Source of the DNA: Blastocatellia bacterium
Lineage (GTDB): Bacteria > Acidobacteriota > Blastocatellia > Pyrinomonadales > Pyrinomonadaceae
DNA length: 7,465 nt
Assembly: GCA_003175865.1 (NCBI GenBank)
Contig: PSRF01000417.1
Coordinates: forward strand, 1 to 7,465
Direction: 5' to 3'
Made by a program: the position numbers and the translations under genes. The notes beneath the pieces were generated by a model. It was not told the DNA's origin, did not search any database, and worked only from the letters and a program-made list of their open reading frames with translations. Positions 1-5,893 of the stretch are shown here, one piece after another; the first letter of the stretch is position 1, and the number at the start of each line of letters is the position of its first letter.

Positions 1-521
1 TGCGTGAACACTTTTGTGAGTTGATACAACAAATACAGACTCACCGCAGCACTACCCACCGCCAGCAAAACCAAGCCGAAGATAATCGCACTCACAAAGA
101 GCCAATCGCCGAGTCGACCCTTGCGAGCTTCGTTCGCTGAGACTGTTGCACGCTTCTTCAGGAGCTCAACGTTCATCCGGTTCGACTTCCAAAATGTGTC
201 AAACAGATCACCGGCGACCGGAACAGAACCAAGAAGATAATCAATTCCGATATTCATTCCCATTCGCAACAGCGTGATCTTGGGAACACGGTATCGAACT
301 GCCGACGCGAGAATGTAAAGAGACACCAATGTGGTGGCGGTGTCGCCAAATCCAGGAATGAGGCCAACCAATGCGTCGAGACCAATGCCCCAGCCAAGTC
401 CTGGCACACGAATCAAATCGTCCATGAGCCAGCTAAGACGTTCCAGGCTTGTTTCGACTTTAACTCGGTCTGAGATAGCGGTTGGGCGTTGGGGAATGTC
501 TTCGATCTTTAAAGCTCTCAT
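1..521 (-). CDS. DUF4112 domain-containing membrane protein (3' end off window)
   Basis: This gene reads from ATG at 521 to the left edge without a stop, giving 173 residues that begin MRALKIEDIPQRP. A soluble N-terminal stretch (1-40) contains LERLSWLMDDLIRVPG. It leads into the glycine-rich GIGLDALVGLIPGFGDTATT (46-65), the hallmark of the DUF4112 family, followed by a second hydrophobic segment with DYLLGSVPVAGDLFDTFWKSN (94-114). A charged linker (115-139) precedes a clear transmembrane helix at about 140-167 (WLFVSAIIFGLVLLAVGSAA). DUF4112 proteins are usually short, so the stop is probably only a little beyond the edge. The function of the family is unknown to me beyond membrane location. 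The start is supported by a GAGGAGG Shine-Dalgarno just upstream. The gene lies 114 bp after the pseudo-M1 gene on the same strand, with a palindromic repeat between them. Family assignment is by recognition of the motif pattern, without a database search. Confidence 0.88.
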   Translation of the reverse strand, partial: MRALKIEDIPQRPTAISDRVKVETSLERLSWLMDDLIRVPGLGWGIGLDALVGLIPGFGDTATTLVSLYILASAVRYRVPKITLLRMGMNIGIDYLLGSVPVAGDLFDTFWKSNRMNVELLKKRATVSANEARKGRLGDWLFVSAIIFGLVLLAVGSAAVSLYLLYQLTKVFT

Positions 522-523
522 AG

Positions 524-530
524 CCTCCTC
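524..530 (-). promoter_or_regulatory. Shine-Dalgarno of the DUF4112 gene, abutting the palindrome
   Basis: The minus strand reads GAGGAGG at 530-524, ahead of ATG at 521. The first GAGG leaves a 5-nt spacing to the start, which is normal. It is notable because the 31-bp inverted repeat begins at 531, directly next to it. Any readthrough transcript from the upstream gene would place a very stable hairpin against the ribosome binding site. Confidence 0.6.
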
Positions 531-627
531 TTAGGGAACCGGGAGCGGTAGCGACCGGATGCAAGCGTCAACTTAGAAATCTATAGTTATGCGTAACATC
601 CGGTCGCTACCGCTCCCGGTTCCCTAA
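531..627. repeat. REP-like palindromic element, perfect 31-bp inverted repeat
   Basis: Positions 531-561 and 597-627 are exact reverse complements over 31 bp, checked base by base, with a 35-bp loop (562-596). The arm contains the GC-rich core GGGAGCGGTAGCGACC, while the loop is AT-richer and has a small inner hairpin (570-576 with 581-588, one mismatch). The element fills nearly the whole gap between the pseudo-M1 stop (636) and the DUF4112 Shine-Dalgarno (524-530). Neither side has a T-tract, so it is not a classical intrinsic terminator, although as RNA it would form a very stable stem that could stop or process transcripts. From memory, the same core is frequent in Acidobacteriota genomes, where it yields spurious peptides such as PVATAPGS; this is unverified. 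No transposase is present, so mobility by a REP-associated (RAYT/Y1) transposase in trans is inference. Confidence 0.85.
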
Positions 628-635
628 ACAGCATT

Positions 636-2408
636 TCACCGAATACGCGTCATTTGTTGCCAGAAAAACTTCCCGACTCGCGCAAAGGCGGTGAAGGCAT
701 TCTTGTCGTTTGACCTGGGTTGCGGCTGCTTGGTTGGGATGCCCAACGTTGCTGCCAACTCCGTGTCAGGTGTGGCGATATCTTCATCACCACGCTTGGC
801 CGTCAGCCAGCGATTGAATATACGTCCAATCACCCTTCTCTGTTCGATTGGTGCTTCGGCAACTAGTGCGCTGCGCAGGTCCTCCAGCTCCGCAATCTCA
901 AATAAATTGCTTTGGTAATAGTTTCGCAACGCCGCAAAAGTCTTTTCGTCTCCCAGCGAACGCTGGAGCTCGACAAACATGAGTGCGCCCTTTGCGGTCA
1001 CAATAGCCGCATACTGGAAAGTATTTCGGTAATCGCGCGACGGACGGCTTGCGTCCATGTCGTCGCCGCCGAAGGTTCGATACAGACGATAAACACCACG
1101 TACTTGATCGTCCAGAACCGCCTTCGCTTTTTCGTCTCCGTAAGTCGTTCTGTAGTAGACGAGAGAGGACCAGCAGGAGAGTGCCTCATCCAACACAGGT
1201 TCACGCGCTGGATCGTTGCCAACTGCCGCGCCCCACCACTGATGAGCGACGAGATGACCGACGGTCCATTCGAGACTTTCTTCCACTGAGGGGCGCTGAT
1301 CGCGAATGATCTCGGGAAGATTACGAATCGTCGGCGAATCAAAGTCGACGTAGAAAGCGCTCGCAATCACACCGAGTCCCGAAAACTCCGCACTCCCCAA
1401 TCCGGCCACCAGCGGTGCTTCTGCGATCGTGATGGATTGGAACGGCAGTTTGCCAAACACTGATGTGAACACACGCAAGCCGTTCGCTGCGATCGCAAGT
1501 GCGCGCTTACCAACGCGCTCGTGTTCGGAGAAATAGATCGACTGCACATTGACGCCCTGTACTTCTGTATGTTCACTGCGTAGCCCGCGACCAGCGATGA
1601 TTACAAACTCGCGAAGGGGGGAGCCTGTAAACATTTTGCTTCCGGGCTGCGCGGATCCTGACGTAAAGACTTCCACGCCGGATGGTACTTCGACGTTGAC
1701 CTCGTAATCAGCCGCTTCGTTGAAGACTATGTCGCCAACCGATGCTTCCACTTTGCGCCGCCAATCATCGCCATCGTGAACGGCCAGAACCGGGTAAGCT
1801 GAACCCAACAACATCACGCCTTTACAGCGATAGTTGATGTCTCGCGCTCGCCTGGTCTCTCGATCGTTGCGGAGGGCAGCGCTGACCTGCTTGACGACAT
1901 GTGTCGTTAAGCTTGTTTCGTCCGGGTCGATCTCCGGCACCGATCCTTTGAACTTAATAAAGATTTCCGTGGATGATTCAGGAGCGACGACCTCTCGTAA
2001 GTTGACGCGTAACGTTGTGCCTTGATCATCGATTGCATAGACCAGCGAAGTGTCGCCCGACTTAACTTCCAGGATATCGAGACGGGGTTCGTCTGACTCA
2101 CCACCGTTTCCATTTGAGGTCGGTTGGTCATTTACACGGAGGTTCGGATACAGATGAAAAAAGATTGAGGAGGTGGGTTTGTCGCCTCGATTTACAAACG
2201 TAACTCGCTCTGTGCCAGTAAACGCGAGGTGATCGAAGTCGATGCTGAAGTTGATTTGATACTTGTGACGCGGCGTATTTTCGTCAGTCTGCCCCAAAAC
2301 GGAGTTGACTAAGGCTATCGAGCCACAGATAGCGATGCTAAAAAGGACCGCTCGACGGAATAGCATTCCACTCGTAGTACACGTTGTCGCCGTGCCTGAC
2401 ATGTTCAT
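636..2408 (-). CDS. Secreted M1 peptidase-like protein lacking catalytic Glu and Tyr (probable pseudopeptidase)
   Basis: The 590-residue product has the M1 (gluzincin) layout: an export signal with hydrophobic core at about 20-38, an N-terminal beta domain (about 48-290), and a thermolysin-like domain (about 300-500). The zinc site reads GHLVAHQWWG (384-393), with the third ligand E408 in VLDEALS at the standard 18-residue spacing. H385, H389 and E408 are therefore kept, but the catalytic Glu of HEXXH is Leu386. The segment QYAAIVTAKGA (465-475) aligns with the family's xYxKGA element and has Thr471 where the transition-state Tyr belongs. A GXMEN-like GSAEF (338-342) keeps its Glu. Loss of both catalytic residues with the fold retained suggests a zinc-binding, non-hydrolytic role; this is inference. 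The ATG at 2408 overlaps the upstream stop (ATGA). The next ATG, at 2402, has AGGGG at a better 6-nt spacing and may be the true start. A third, at 2366, would give the most compact signal peptide (MLFRRAVLFS). Confidence 0.87.
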   Translation of the reverse strand: MNMSGTATTCTTSGMLFRRAVLFSIAICGSIALVNSVLGQTDENTPRHKYQINFSIDFDHLAFTGTERVTFVNRGDKPTSSIFFHLYPNLRVNDQPTSNGNGGESDEPRLDILEVKSGDTSLVYAIDDQGTTLRVNLREVVAPESSTEIFIKFKGSVPEIDPDETSLTTHVVKQVSAALRNDRETRRARDINYRCKGVMLLGSAYPVLAVHDGDDWRRKVEASVGDIVFNEAADYEVNVEVPSGVEVFTSGSAQPGSKMFTGSPLREFVIIAGRGLRSEHTEVQGVNVQSIYFSEHERVGKRALAIAANGLRVFTSVFGKLPFQSITIAEAPLVAGLGSAEFSGLGVIASAFYVDFDSPTIRNLPEIIRDQRPSVEESLEWTVGHLVAHQWWGAAVGNDPAREPVLDEALSCWSSLVYYRTTYGDEKAKAVLDDQVRGVYRLYRTFGGDDMDASRPSRDYRNTFQYAAIVTAKGALMFVELQRSLGDEKTFAALRNYYQSNLFEIAELEDLRSALVAEAPIEQRRVIGRIFNRWLTAKRGDEDIATPDTELAATLGIPTKQPQPRSNDKNAFTAFARVGKFFWQQMTRIR

Positions 2409-4576
2409 CCCCTGCTTGGTCTTACCGTTATTCGAATGGACTGTATCACGTCGCCTCTCGTGATTTTGTCAACGACGTCCATACCGTCGATTACTCGCCC
2501 AAAAACCGTGTAACCACCGTCAAGATGCGGTTGAGGCGAATGCGTCACGAACCATTGTGAACCGCCGGTATCTTTTCCTGAAAGCGCCATGCCGACCGCG
2601 GCGCGTTCAAACGGTACTTCATTAATCTCGCACCGAATCTCATAACCGGGGCCGCCGTTTCCGTCCCCGCGTGGATCACCGTCCTGAATCACGAAATTGG
2701 GTACAACGCGATGGATTGTAATTCCGTTGAAGTAATTGCGTTGGGCCAATTGAACGAAATTATCGACGGTCAGCGGGGCGTCAACGGGGAGAAACTCCAT
2801 CGTAAACGAACCCTTTGAAGTTGTCACAACCGCACGGACATTTTTTTCGATCAGCGCCAAAGCGCGCTGGTAATCCGATGGTTTGTTCTTGGTTTGGACG
2901 GTGCCGATGCGATCGCTGAAATCCCCGACGCTGTTTTGTTTCAGGAGAGACACGGCCCGACGTCTGACCAGATAGTCTTTGGCGTCGAGTGCTGACTTGA
3001 TTGTTTCGTTTGCTGTCGCAGTCTTTTGTTTCGCAAGTGAATCGAGGATTGAGAGTACTGCATCGTTTAGTTTGTCATTGAATGCCGGCATTAACGCTTC
3101 TGAGAGCGCCCGGGTGTTTACTTCTGATGGTGGCAAGTCGCCCAGGAGATCAGCTGCAGTTGCACGAATTATAACGTCACTATCTTTCAAGTTCTCCAGA
3201 AGTATTTGTTGCAGGTCCTGAGGTTTGAATACCGCGTACGCGCGTAACACCTCCGATATTCCATACTCCGTATGTAATGCGACTAGCGAATTGATAGTAA
3301 TGCCCGACTTACGATAATTAAGCATTGCCAGCAGCAGTTCTTGCGCCCTGTGTTTCAACTCGTCGACATCTTTGGTTGTAGTGGCGGTGAGCGATGCGAT
3401 TTCCCCTAACCCAGCTGCAATCCCCGCACCTGAGCGCCAGTTGAGGATGAATTTGCGTTGAAGGTTTTTAGCAGTAATGGCGCCTTCGCCGAATTCAGCA
3501 AGGTAGGCTGCCGGCCTAATGCGTGCGTAGGCCATTTCGGCTTCGGGTGCTGTGTTTTCGAGGGCATTCCGAAGCTGGCGCAGCCAGTTAAGTGCAGCCT
3601 GATTTTCAGTAGCTGGAATCGTGCGACCGAATGTTGTGGCGATTTCCAGGAGTTCGTTGGTTTCAGCGGGTCGATTACTTAGATCGCTGTGTGTTAAAGA
3701 CTCTGCGCGAGTAACCAACTTCTCGACGATCGACGAGTCTTTTAGCGCTCCGAGAGATCTGATGGCACTGACTCTCACTCGCGGGTCTGCATCGGTTGTC
3801 GCTGCTTGAACGAGTGTCGCGAGCGTTGTTTTGTCCTCGGTTGCGCCCGCGACGCGAGCTGCATTGGCACGAACAATGGGATCGCTATCCTGCAAAAGTG
3901 ATTGCAGTTGGTCGTTACCATCTTTCAGACGCAAACGGGCGAGAGTATTAAGTGCGTCGGCGCGAACGCGTGCATCTGAGTTCTTTAAGAAACTCGCCAA
4001 GACCGGCCCAGCTCCTGCAGGTTTGCTTCGTAGAATAGCGGTCAGGCCTAGCAGAGTCTCTTCGCGAGTTGGATTCGGAGTCTTAATTGCTTCAAGAATT
4101 GCTGCCGCGAGTTCGCGTTGCCGTGGCTCTTTTTCTTTTGGTAGCGCTGCAGCAATCTTCCCAAGGCCCTCAATTGCGCGTGCACGAATATTTGGAGAAG
4201 AACCTCCGCCGTTAATCGCAGCAATTAATGGACCAGTTCCAGCGTCCGCCTCGGTTTCGCCAATCGCGAAAGCTGCCATTGCGCGCACCGCATTGTCGGG
4301 GTCCTTTTCTAACAGCGCGCTTAAATCCGGAATCGCCGATTCGTTGCCGATTCTGCCAGCTGCAAGTGCGACCCGCTCACGCACAGCACGATTTTGGTGC
4401 TTGAGCAGTTGTGAGAGATCGTTGTCCCAGCGGCGCTCGTCTTCGGCCCTGACGATTCGAAGCATTATGTCTGATGGGATTGTTGAGTTCTGGGCTGAAG
4501 CACTCGTGCCAAGTGTCAGCAACAAGAAACTGATAATAACTGTCCAACGATTGAGGAGGAACACGTTAGGCGCCAT
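2405..4576 (-). CDS. Secreted HEAT-repeat protein with C-terminal cyclophilin-type peptidyl-prolyl isomerase domain
   Basis: The product has 723 residues from ATG at 4576. An in-frame TTG at 4588 would add four; neither start has a good Shine-Dalgarno, and an in-frame TAG lies just upstream. Residues 1-28 form a signal peptide (core VIISFLLLTL, likely cleavage SASA|Q). Residues about 40-570 are alpha-helical HEAT repeats, seen as repeated segments such as NRAVRERVALAAGRIG, DPIVRANAARVAGA and DPRVRVSAIRSLGAL. The cyclophilin domain spans about 580-723. It has HRVVPNFVIQDGD with the catalytic Arg623 and Gln631, then GSQWF with Gln674 and Phe676, and LDGGYTVFGRV. The position of human CypA Trp121 is His684, a substitution common in bacterial cyclophilins. 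It should catalyse cis-trans proline isomerisation outside the cytoplasm, with the HEAT solenoid as a client or partner scaffold (inference). Its stop overlaps the next gene by ATGA, so the two are almost certainly co-transcribed. Confidence 0.92.
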   Translation of the reverse strand: MAPNVFLLNRWTVIISFLLLTLGTSASAQNSTIPSDIMLRIVRAEDERRWDNDLSQLLKHQNRAVRERVALAAGRIGNESAIPDLSALLEKDPDNAVRAMAAFAIGETEADAGTGPLIAAINGGGSSPNIRARAIEGLGKIAAALPKEKEPRQRELAAAILEAIKTPNPTREETLLGLTAILRSKPAGAGPVLASFLKNSDARVRADALNTLARLRLKDGNDQLQSLLQDSDPIVRANAARVAGATEDKTTLATLVQAATTDADPRVRVSAIRSLGALKDSSIVEKLVTRAESLTHSDLSNRPAETNELLEIATTFGRTIPATENQAALNWLRQLRNALENTAPEAEMAYARIRPAAYLAEFGEGAITAKNLQRKFILNWRSGAGIAAGLGEIASLTATTTKDVDELKHRAQELLLAMLNYRKSGITINSLVALHTEYGISEVLRAYAVFKPQDLQQILLENLKDSDVIIRATAADLLGDLPPSEVNTRALSEALMPAFNDKLNDAVLSILDSLAKQKTATANETIKSALDAKDYLVRRRAVSLLKQNSVGDFSDRIGTVQTKNKPSDYQRALALIEKNVRAVVTTSKGSFTMEFLPVDAPLTVDNFVQLAQRNYFNGITIHRVVPNFVIQDGDPRGDGNGGPGYEIRCEINEVPFERAAVGMALSGKDTGGSQWFVTHSPQPHLDGGYTVFGRVIDGMDVVDKITRGDVIQSIRITVRPSRG

Positions 4577-4858
4577 AAGTGGAATCAAGAGACAACGACC
4601 ATGCTACGACTCTGCACCAAAAACACTCTGTGTATTGCATTGTTCGTGATAGTTCGTGTGAGTTTGTGGATCAGCTGTTACGCTTCCGAAAAAAGCGGTC
4701 CACGAAATCACACCAAATAACACTAACGAAGTCTCAAGGCAAACTCGGATTTTTGACACGTAGCGACGGGATTTCTCAACTCAACTTGACTGAGCATCTC
4801 CAATCTCGCATCCACAGTTGGGCCGTCGGATCCCTACAGTCTTGACGTTTAGAAACCA
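4577..4858. other. Intergenic region upstream of the HEAT-cyclophilin gene
   Basis: About 280 bp separate the bactofilin terminator from the HEAT-cyclophilin start. I see no gene, RNA or convincing repeat in it. It presumably holds the promoter of the HEAT-cyclophilin/pseudo-M1 operon on the minus strand, but I could not find a -35/-10 pair good enough to report. The only structure seen is a weak 5-bp stem (4681-4685 with 4693-4697). Confidence 0.5.
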
Positions 4859-4894
4859 AAAGGCGCTTCGCTGATGGTCCAGCGAAGCGCCTTT
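4859..4894 (-). terminator. Hairpin terminator of the bactofilin gene
   Basis: A perfect 15-bp inverted repeat (4859-4873 with 4880-4894) encloses a 6-base loop. It starts 29 bp beyond the bactofilin stop. Read on the minus strand, the stem ends in GCGCCTTTT followed by GGTTTC, a short interrupted T-tract. On the plus strand it ends in GCGCCTTTAG, so it could also act weakly in that direction, though no plus-strand gene is present. It cleanly separates bactofilin transcription from the HEAT-cyclophilin operon. Confidence 0.8.
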
Positions 4895-4923
4895 AGTTAA
4901 GTAACGGCGTTTGTTGAAGGAGC

Positions 4924-5574
4924 TTAGCTCACAACATTCGACACGCTGGGGATGTCGTTAGCTTTTGATCCATCAGCGTTAATCGTCTGCAGTCTCGTGG
5001 TATCGAGAGGTTCATCGTGCTTGCGATCCCTCTTCGACTTCTCAGCGGCGGCAGTCATCTGCAACATTTTGCAGCTGCCCTCGAAAACGGCACCTTGTTC
5101 GATAATGAGCGACGGAGTTTGAATATTCCCGTTGACTTTTGCCGATCGGCCCAACTCCAATCGTTGGTTGGCGACGATGTCGCCATTGATGGTCCCATGA
5201 ATCACTGCAACGGCCACTTCAATGTTGGCGTCAACTTTACCGTTGGAGCCAACGATCAAAGTACCACTGGTGGAACTAACACGACCTGAGAGGTGGCCAT
5301 CCACTCTCATCATCGCTTTGAAGTTGGCCTCGCCGGTGACAACTGTGCCACTGCCGACAAAACCACTCAGCGTTCCTTCTTTGATGTCCCGCGCAATCGT
5401 TTCGCTCTCCGTCATCGCTCGACTGGCGGCAGCTGTAACTTCGGCGGGCTTGGATTCAGTGCTCGCTTGATACGAGGAGTAGGTTCGCGCAGCAGGGTAT
5501 TCAGGGGCTTCCTGTTTGTTGCTGGCGGTGTCGTGTTCTTCTTGTTCCTTAGGATTCTTTCCTATCCTGAGCAT
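4924..5574 (-). CDS. Bactofilin (polymer-forming cytoskeletal protein)
   Basis: This 216-residue protein has a charged, low-complexity N-terminus (1-65), a central bactofilin domain (about 71-169) and a polar tail (170-216). The domain shows the short glycine- and valine-rich beta-helical repeats typical of the family: GFVGSGTVVTGEANFKAMMR, VDGHLSGRV, GTLIVGSNGKVDANI, VIHGTINGDIV, RLELGRSAKVNGNI and LIIEQGAVFEGSCKM. Bactofilins assemble without nucleotide into filaments that scaffold cell-shape, polar or envelope functions at the inner face of the membrane. The extreme N-terminus MLRIGK combines hydrophobic and basic residues and could be a short membrane-targeting peptide; this is inference. 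The start is firm: GGAGG at 5585-5581 lies 6 nt before ATG. The gene has its own promoter (5731-5760) and terminator (4859-4894), so it is probably monocistronic. No envelope hydrolase or polarity gene is adjacent to hint at its specific job. Confidence 0.93.
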   Translation of the reverse strand: MLRIGKNPKEQEEHDTASNKQEAPEYPAARTYSSYQASTESKPAEVTAAASRAMTESETIARDIKEGTLSGFVGSGTVVTGEANFKAMMRVDGHLSGRVSSTSGTLIVGSNGKVDANIEVAVAVIHGTINGDIVANQRLELGRSAKVNGNIQTPSLIIEQGAVFEGSCKMLQMTAAAEKSKRDRKHDEPLDTTRLQTINADGSKANDIPSVSNVVS

Positions 5575-5709
5575 TAGTAACCTCCGTAATTTGGGGGCGC
5601 GAGATGTTTGGTCACCGGTGCCGGTCGGGACATTAAAGCAACAAAACGACGCGCTACCTTTGTTCGTGGAATGTTTCCTAGCGTTTGGTCGCCAGGCGCG
5701 AATGAAACT

Positions 5710-5724
5710 CCGCTGTAGAAGCGG
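5710..5724 (-). other. Hairpin at the predicted 5' end of the bactofilin mRNA
   Basis: CCGCT (5710-5714) and AGCGG (5720-5724) form a 5-bp GC-rich stem with a 5-base loop. It lies about 7 bp past the predicted -10 box, so it would form at or very near the 5' end of the transcript. Such structures can protect mRNA from decay. The role is inference. Confidence 0.35.
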
Positions 5725-5729
5725 AAAAT

Positions 5730-5750
5730 CATCATAGACAAACTATGATG
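5730..5750. promoter_or_regulatory. Perfect 8-bp inverted repeat over the bactofilin -10 region (possible operator)
   Basis: CATCATAG (5730-5737) and CTATGATG (5743-5750) are exact reverse complements separated by 5 bases. The left half coincides with the -10 box and the right half lies in the spacer. This is the usual arrangement for a dimeric repressor site. No regulator gene is in view, so the binding protein is unknown, and chance is possible for an AT-rich 8-bp repeat. Confidence 0.4.
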
Positions 5751-5760
5751 AAACTGTCTA
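5731..5760 (-). promoter_or_regulatory. Sigma70-type promoter for the bactofilin gene
   Basis: On the minus strand, TAGACA (5760-5755, five of six matches to TTGACA) is followed after 18 bp by TATGAT (5736-5731, five of six matches to TATAAT). Transcription would begin near 5724, giving a leader of about 150 nt before the bactofilin ATG at 5574. The promoter lies downstream of the M1 peptidase gene and after the hairpin at 5779-5794, consistent with an independent unit. Confidence 0.55.
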
Positions 5761-5778
5761 GCCCTGTAACTAAAATGT

Positions 5779-5798
5779 AACCGACTCCTCGGTTTTTT
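5779..5798 (+). terminator. Small hairpin with T-tract, readable as a plus-strand terminator
   Basis: AACCGA (5779-5784) pairs with TCGGTT (5789-5794) around a CTCC loop and runs into TTTT (5795-5798) on the plus strand. On the minus strand the stem is followed only by ACATTTTAG, so it would be weaker for the M1 peptidase transcript, whose stop is 100 bp upstream. The stem is only 6 bp. It may serve in either direction, or be accidental. Confidence 0.35.
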
Positions 5799-5863
5799 CG
5801 TGCGCTGAAGACTACATCAATTTGGATACTTGGCGCGCACCTCAGCTACAGAGCCAATTCGGC

Positions 5864-5893
5864 CCACCTGAGTCCGTACCGACCCTCGGGTGG
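5864..5893. repeat. Imperfect 9-bp inverted repeat directly after the M1 stop
   Basis: CCACCTGAG (5864-5872) and CTCGGGTGG (5885-5893) pair at eight of nine positions around a 12-base loop, immediately after the stop codon at 5896-5894. There is no T-tract on the minus strand, so it is more likely a 3'-end stabilising stem than a terminator, if it has any role. Confidence 0.3.

Noticed and set aside
998..1366. A 122-codon minus-strand frame overlapping the pseudo-M1 zinc motif, considered as evidence of a frameshift
   Set aside because: The main frame is continuous through motif, third ligand and KGA element with correct spacing; the alternative frame shows no M1 features.
2304..2366. Possible Tat signal (FRR) at the N-terminus of the pseudo-M1 protein
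   Set aside because: The residues after RR (AVLFS) do not fit the SRRxFLK consensus, and the hydrophobic core fits an ordinary Sec signal.
3831..4649. A long plus-strand open frame (272 codons) opposite the HEAT repeats
   Set aside because: It is Ser/Ala/Arg-rich antisense of a repetitive GC-biased coding region. The minus-strand frame has a signal peptide and clear domains.
4681..4697. Weak hairpin CGCTT/AAGCG in the gap upstream of the HEAT-cyclophilin gene
   Set aside because: Only 5 bp with a 7-base loop and no T-tract in a useful position; expected by chance.
4760..4772. GTAGCGACGGGAT, resembling part of the palindrome arm (GTAGCGACCGGAT)
   Set aside because: Twelve of 13 bases match, but there is no second arm or flanking similarity; too short to call a relic.
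4579..4845. An 88-codon plus-strand open frame in the gap upstream of the HEAT-cyclophilin gene
   Set aside because: No Shine-Dalgarno, no recognisable domain, and composition unlike the neighbours. It starts inside the opposite gene's 5' end and looks like chance.
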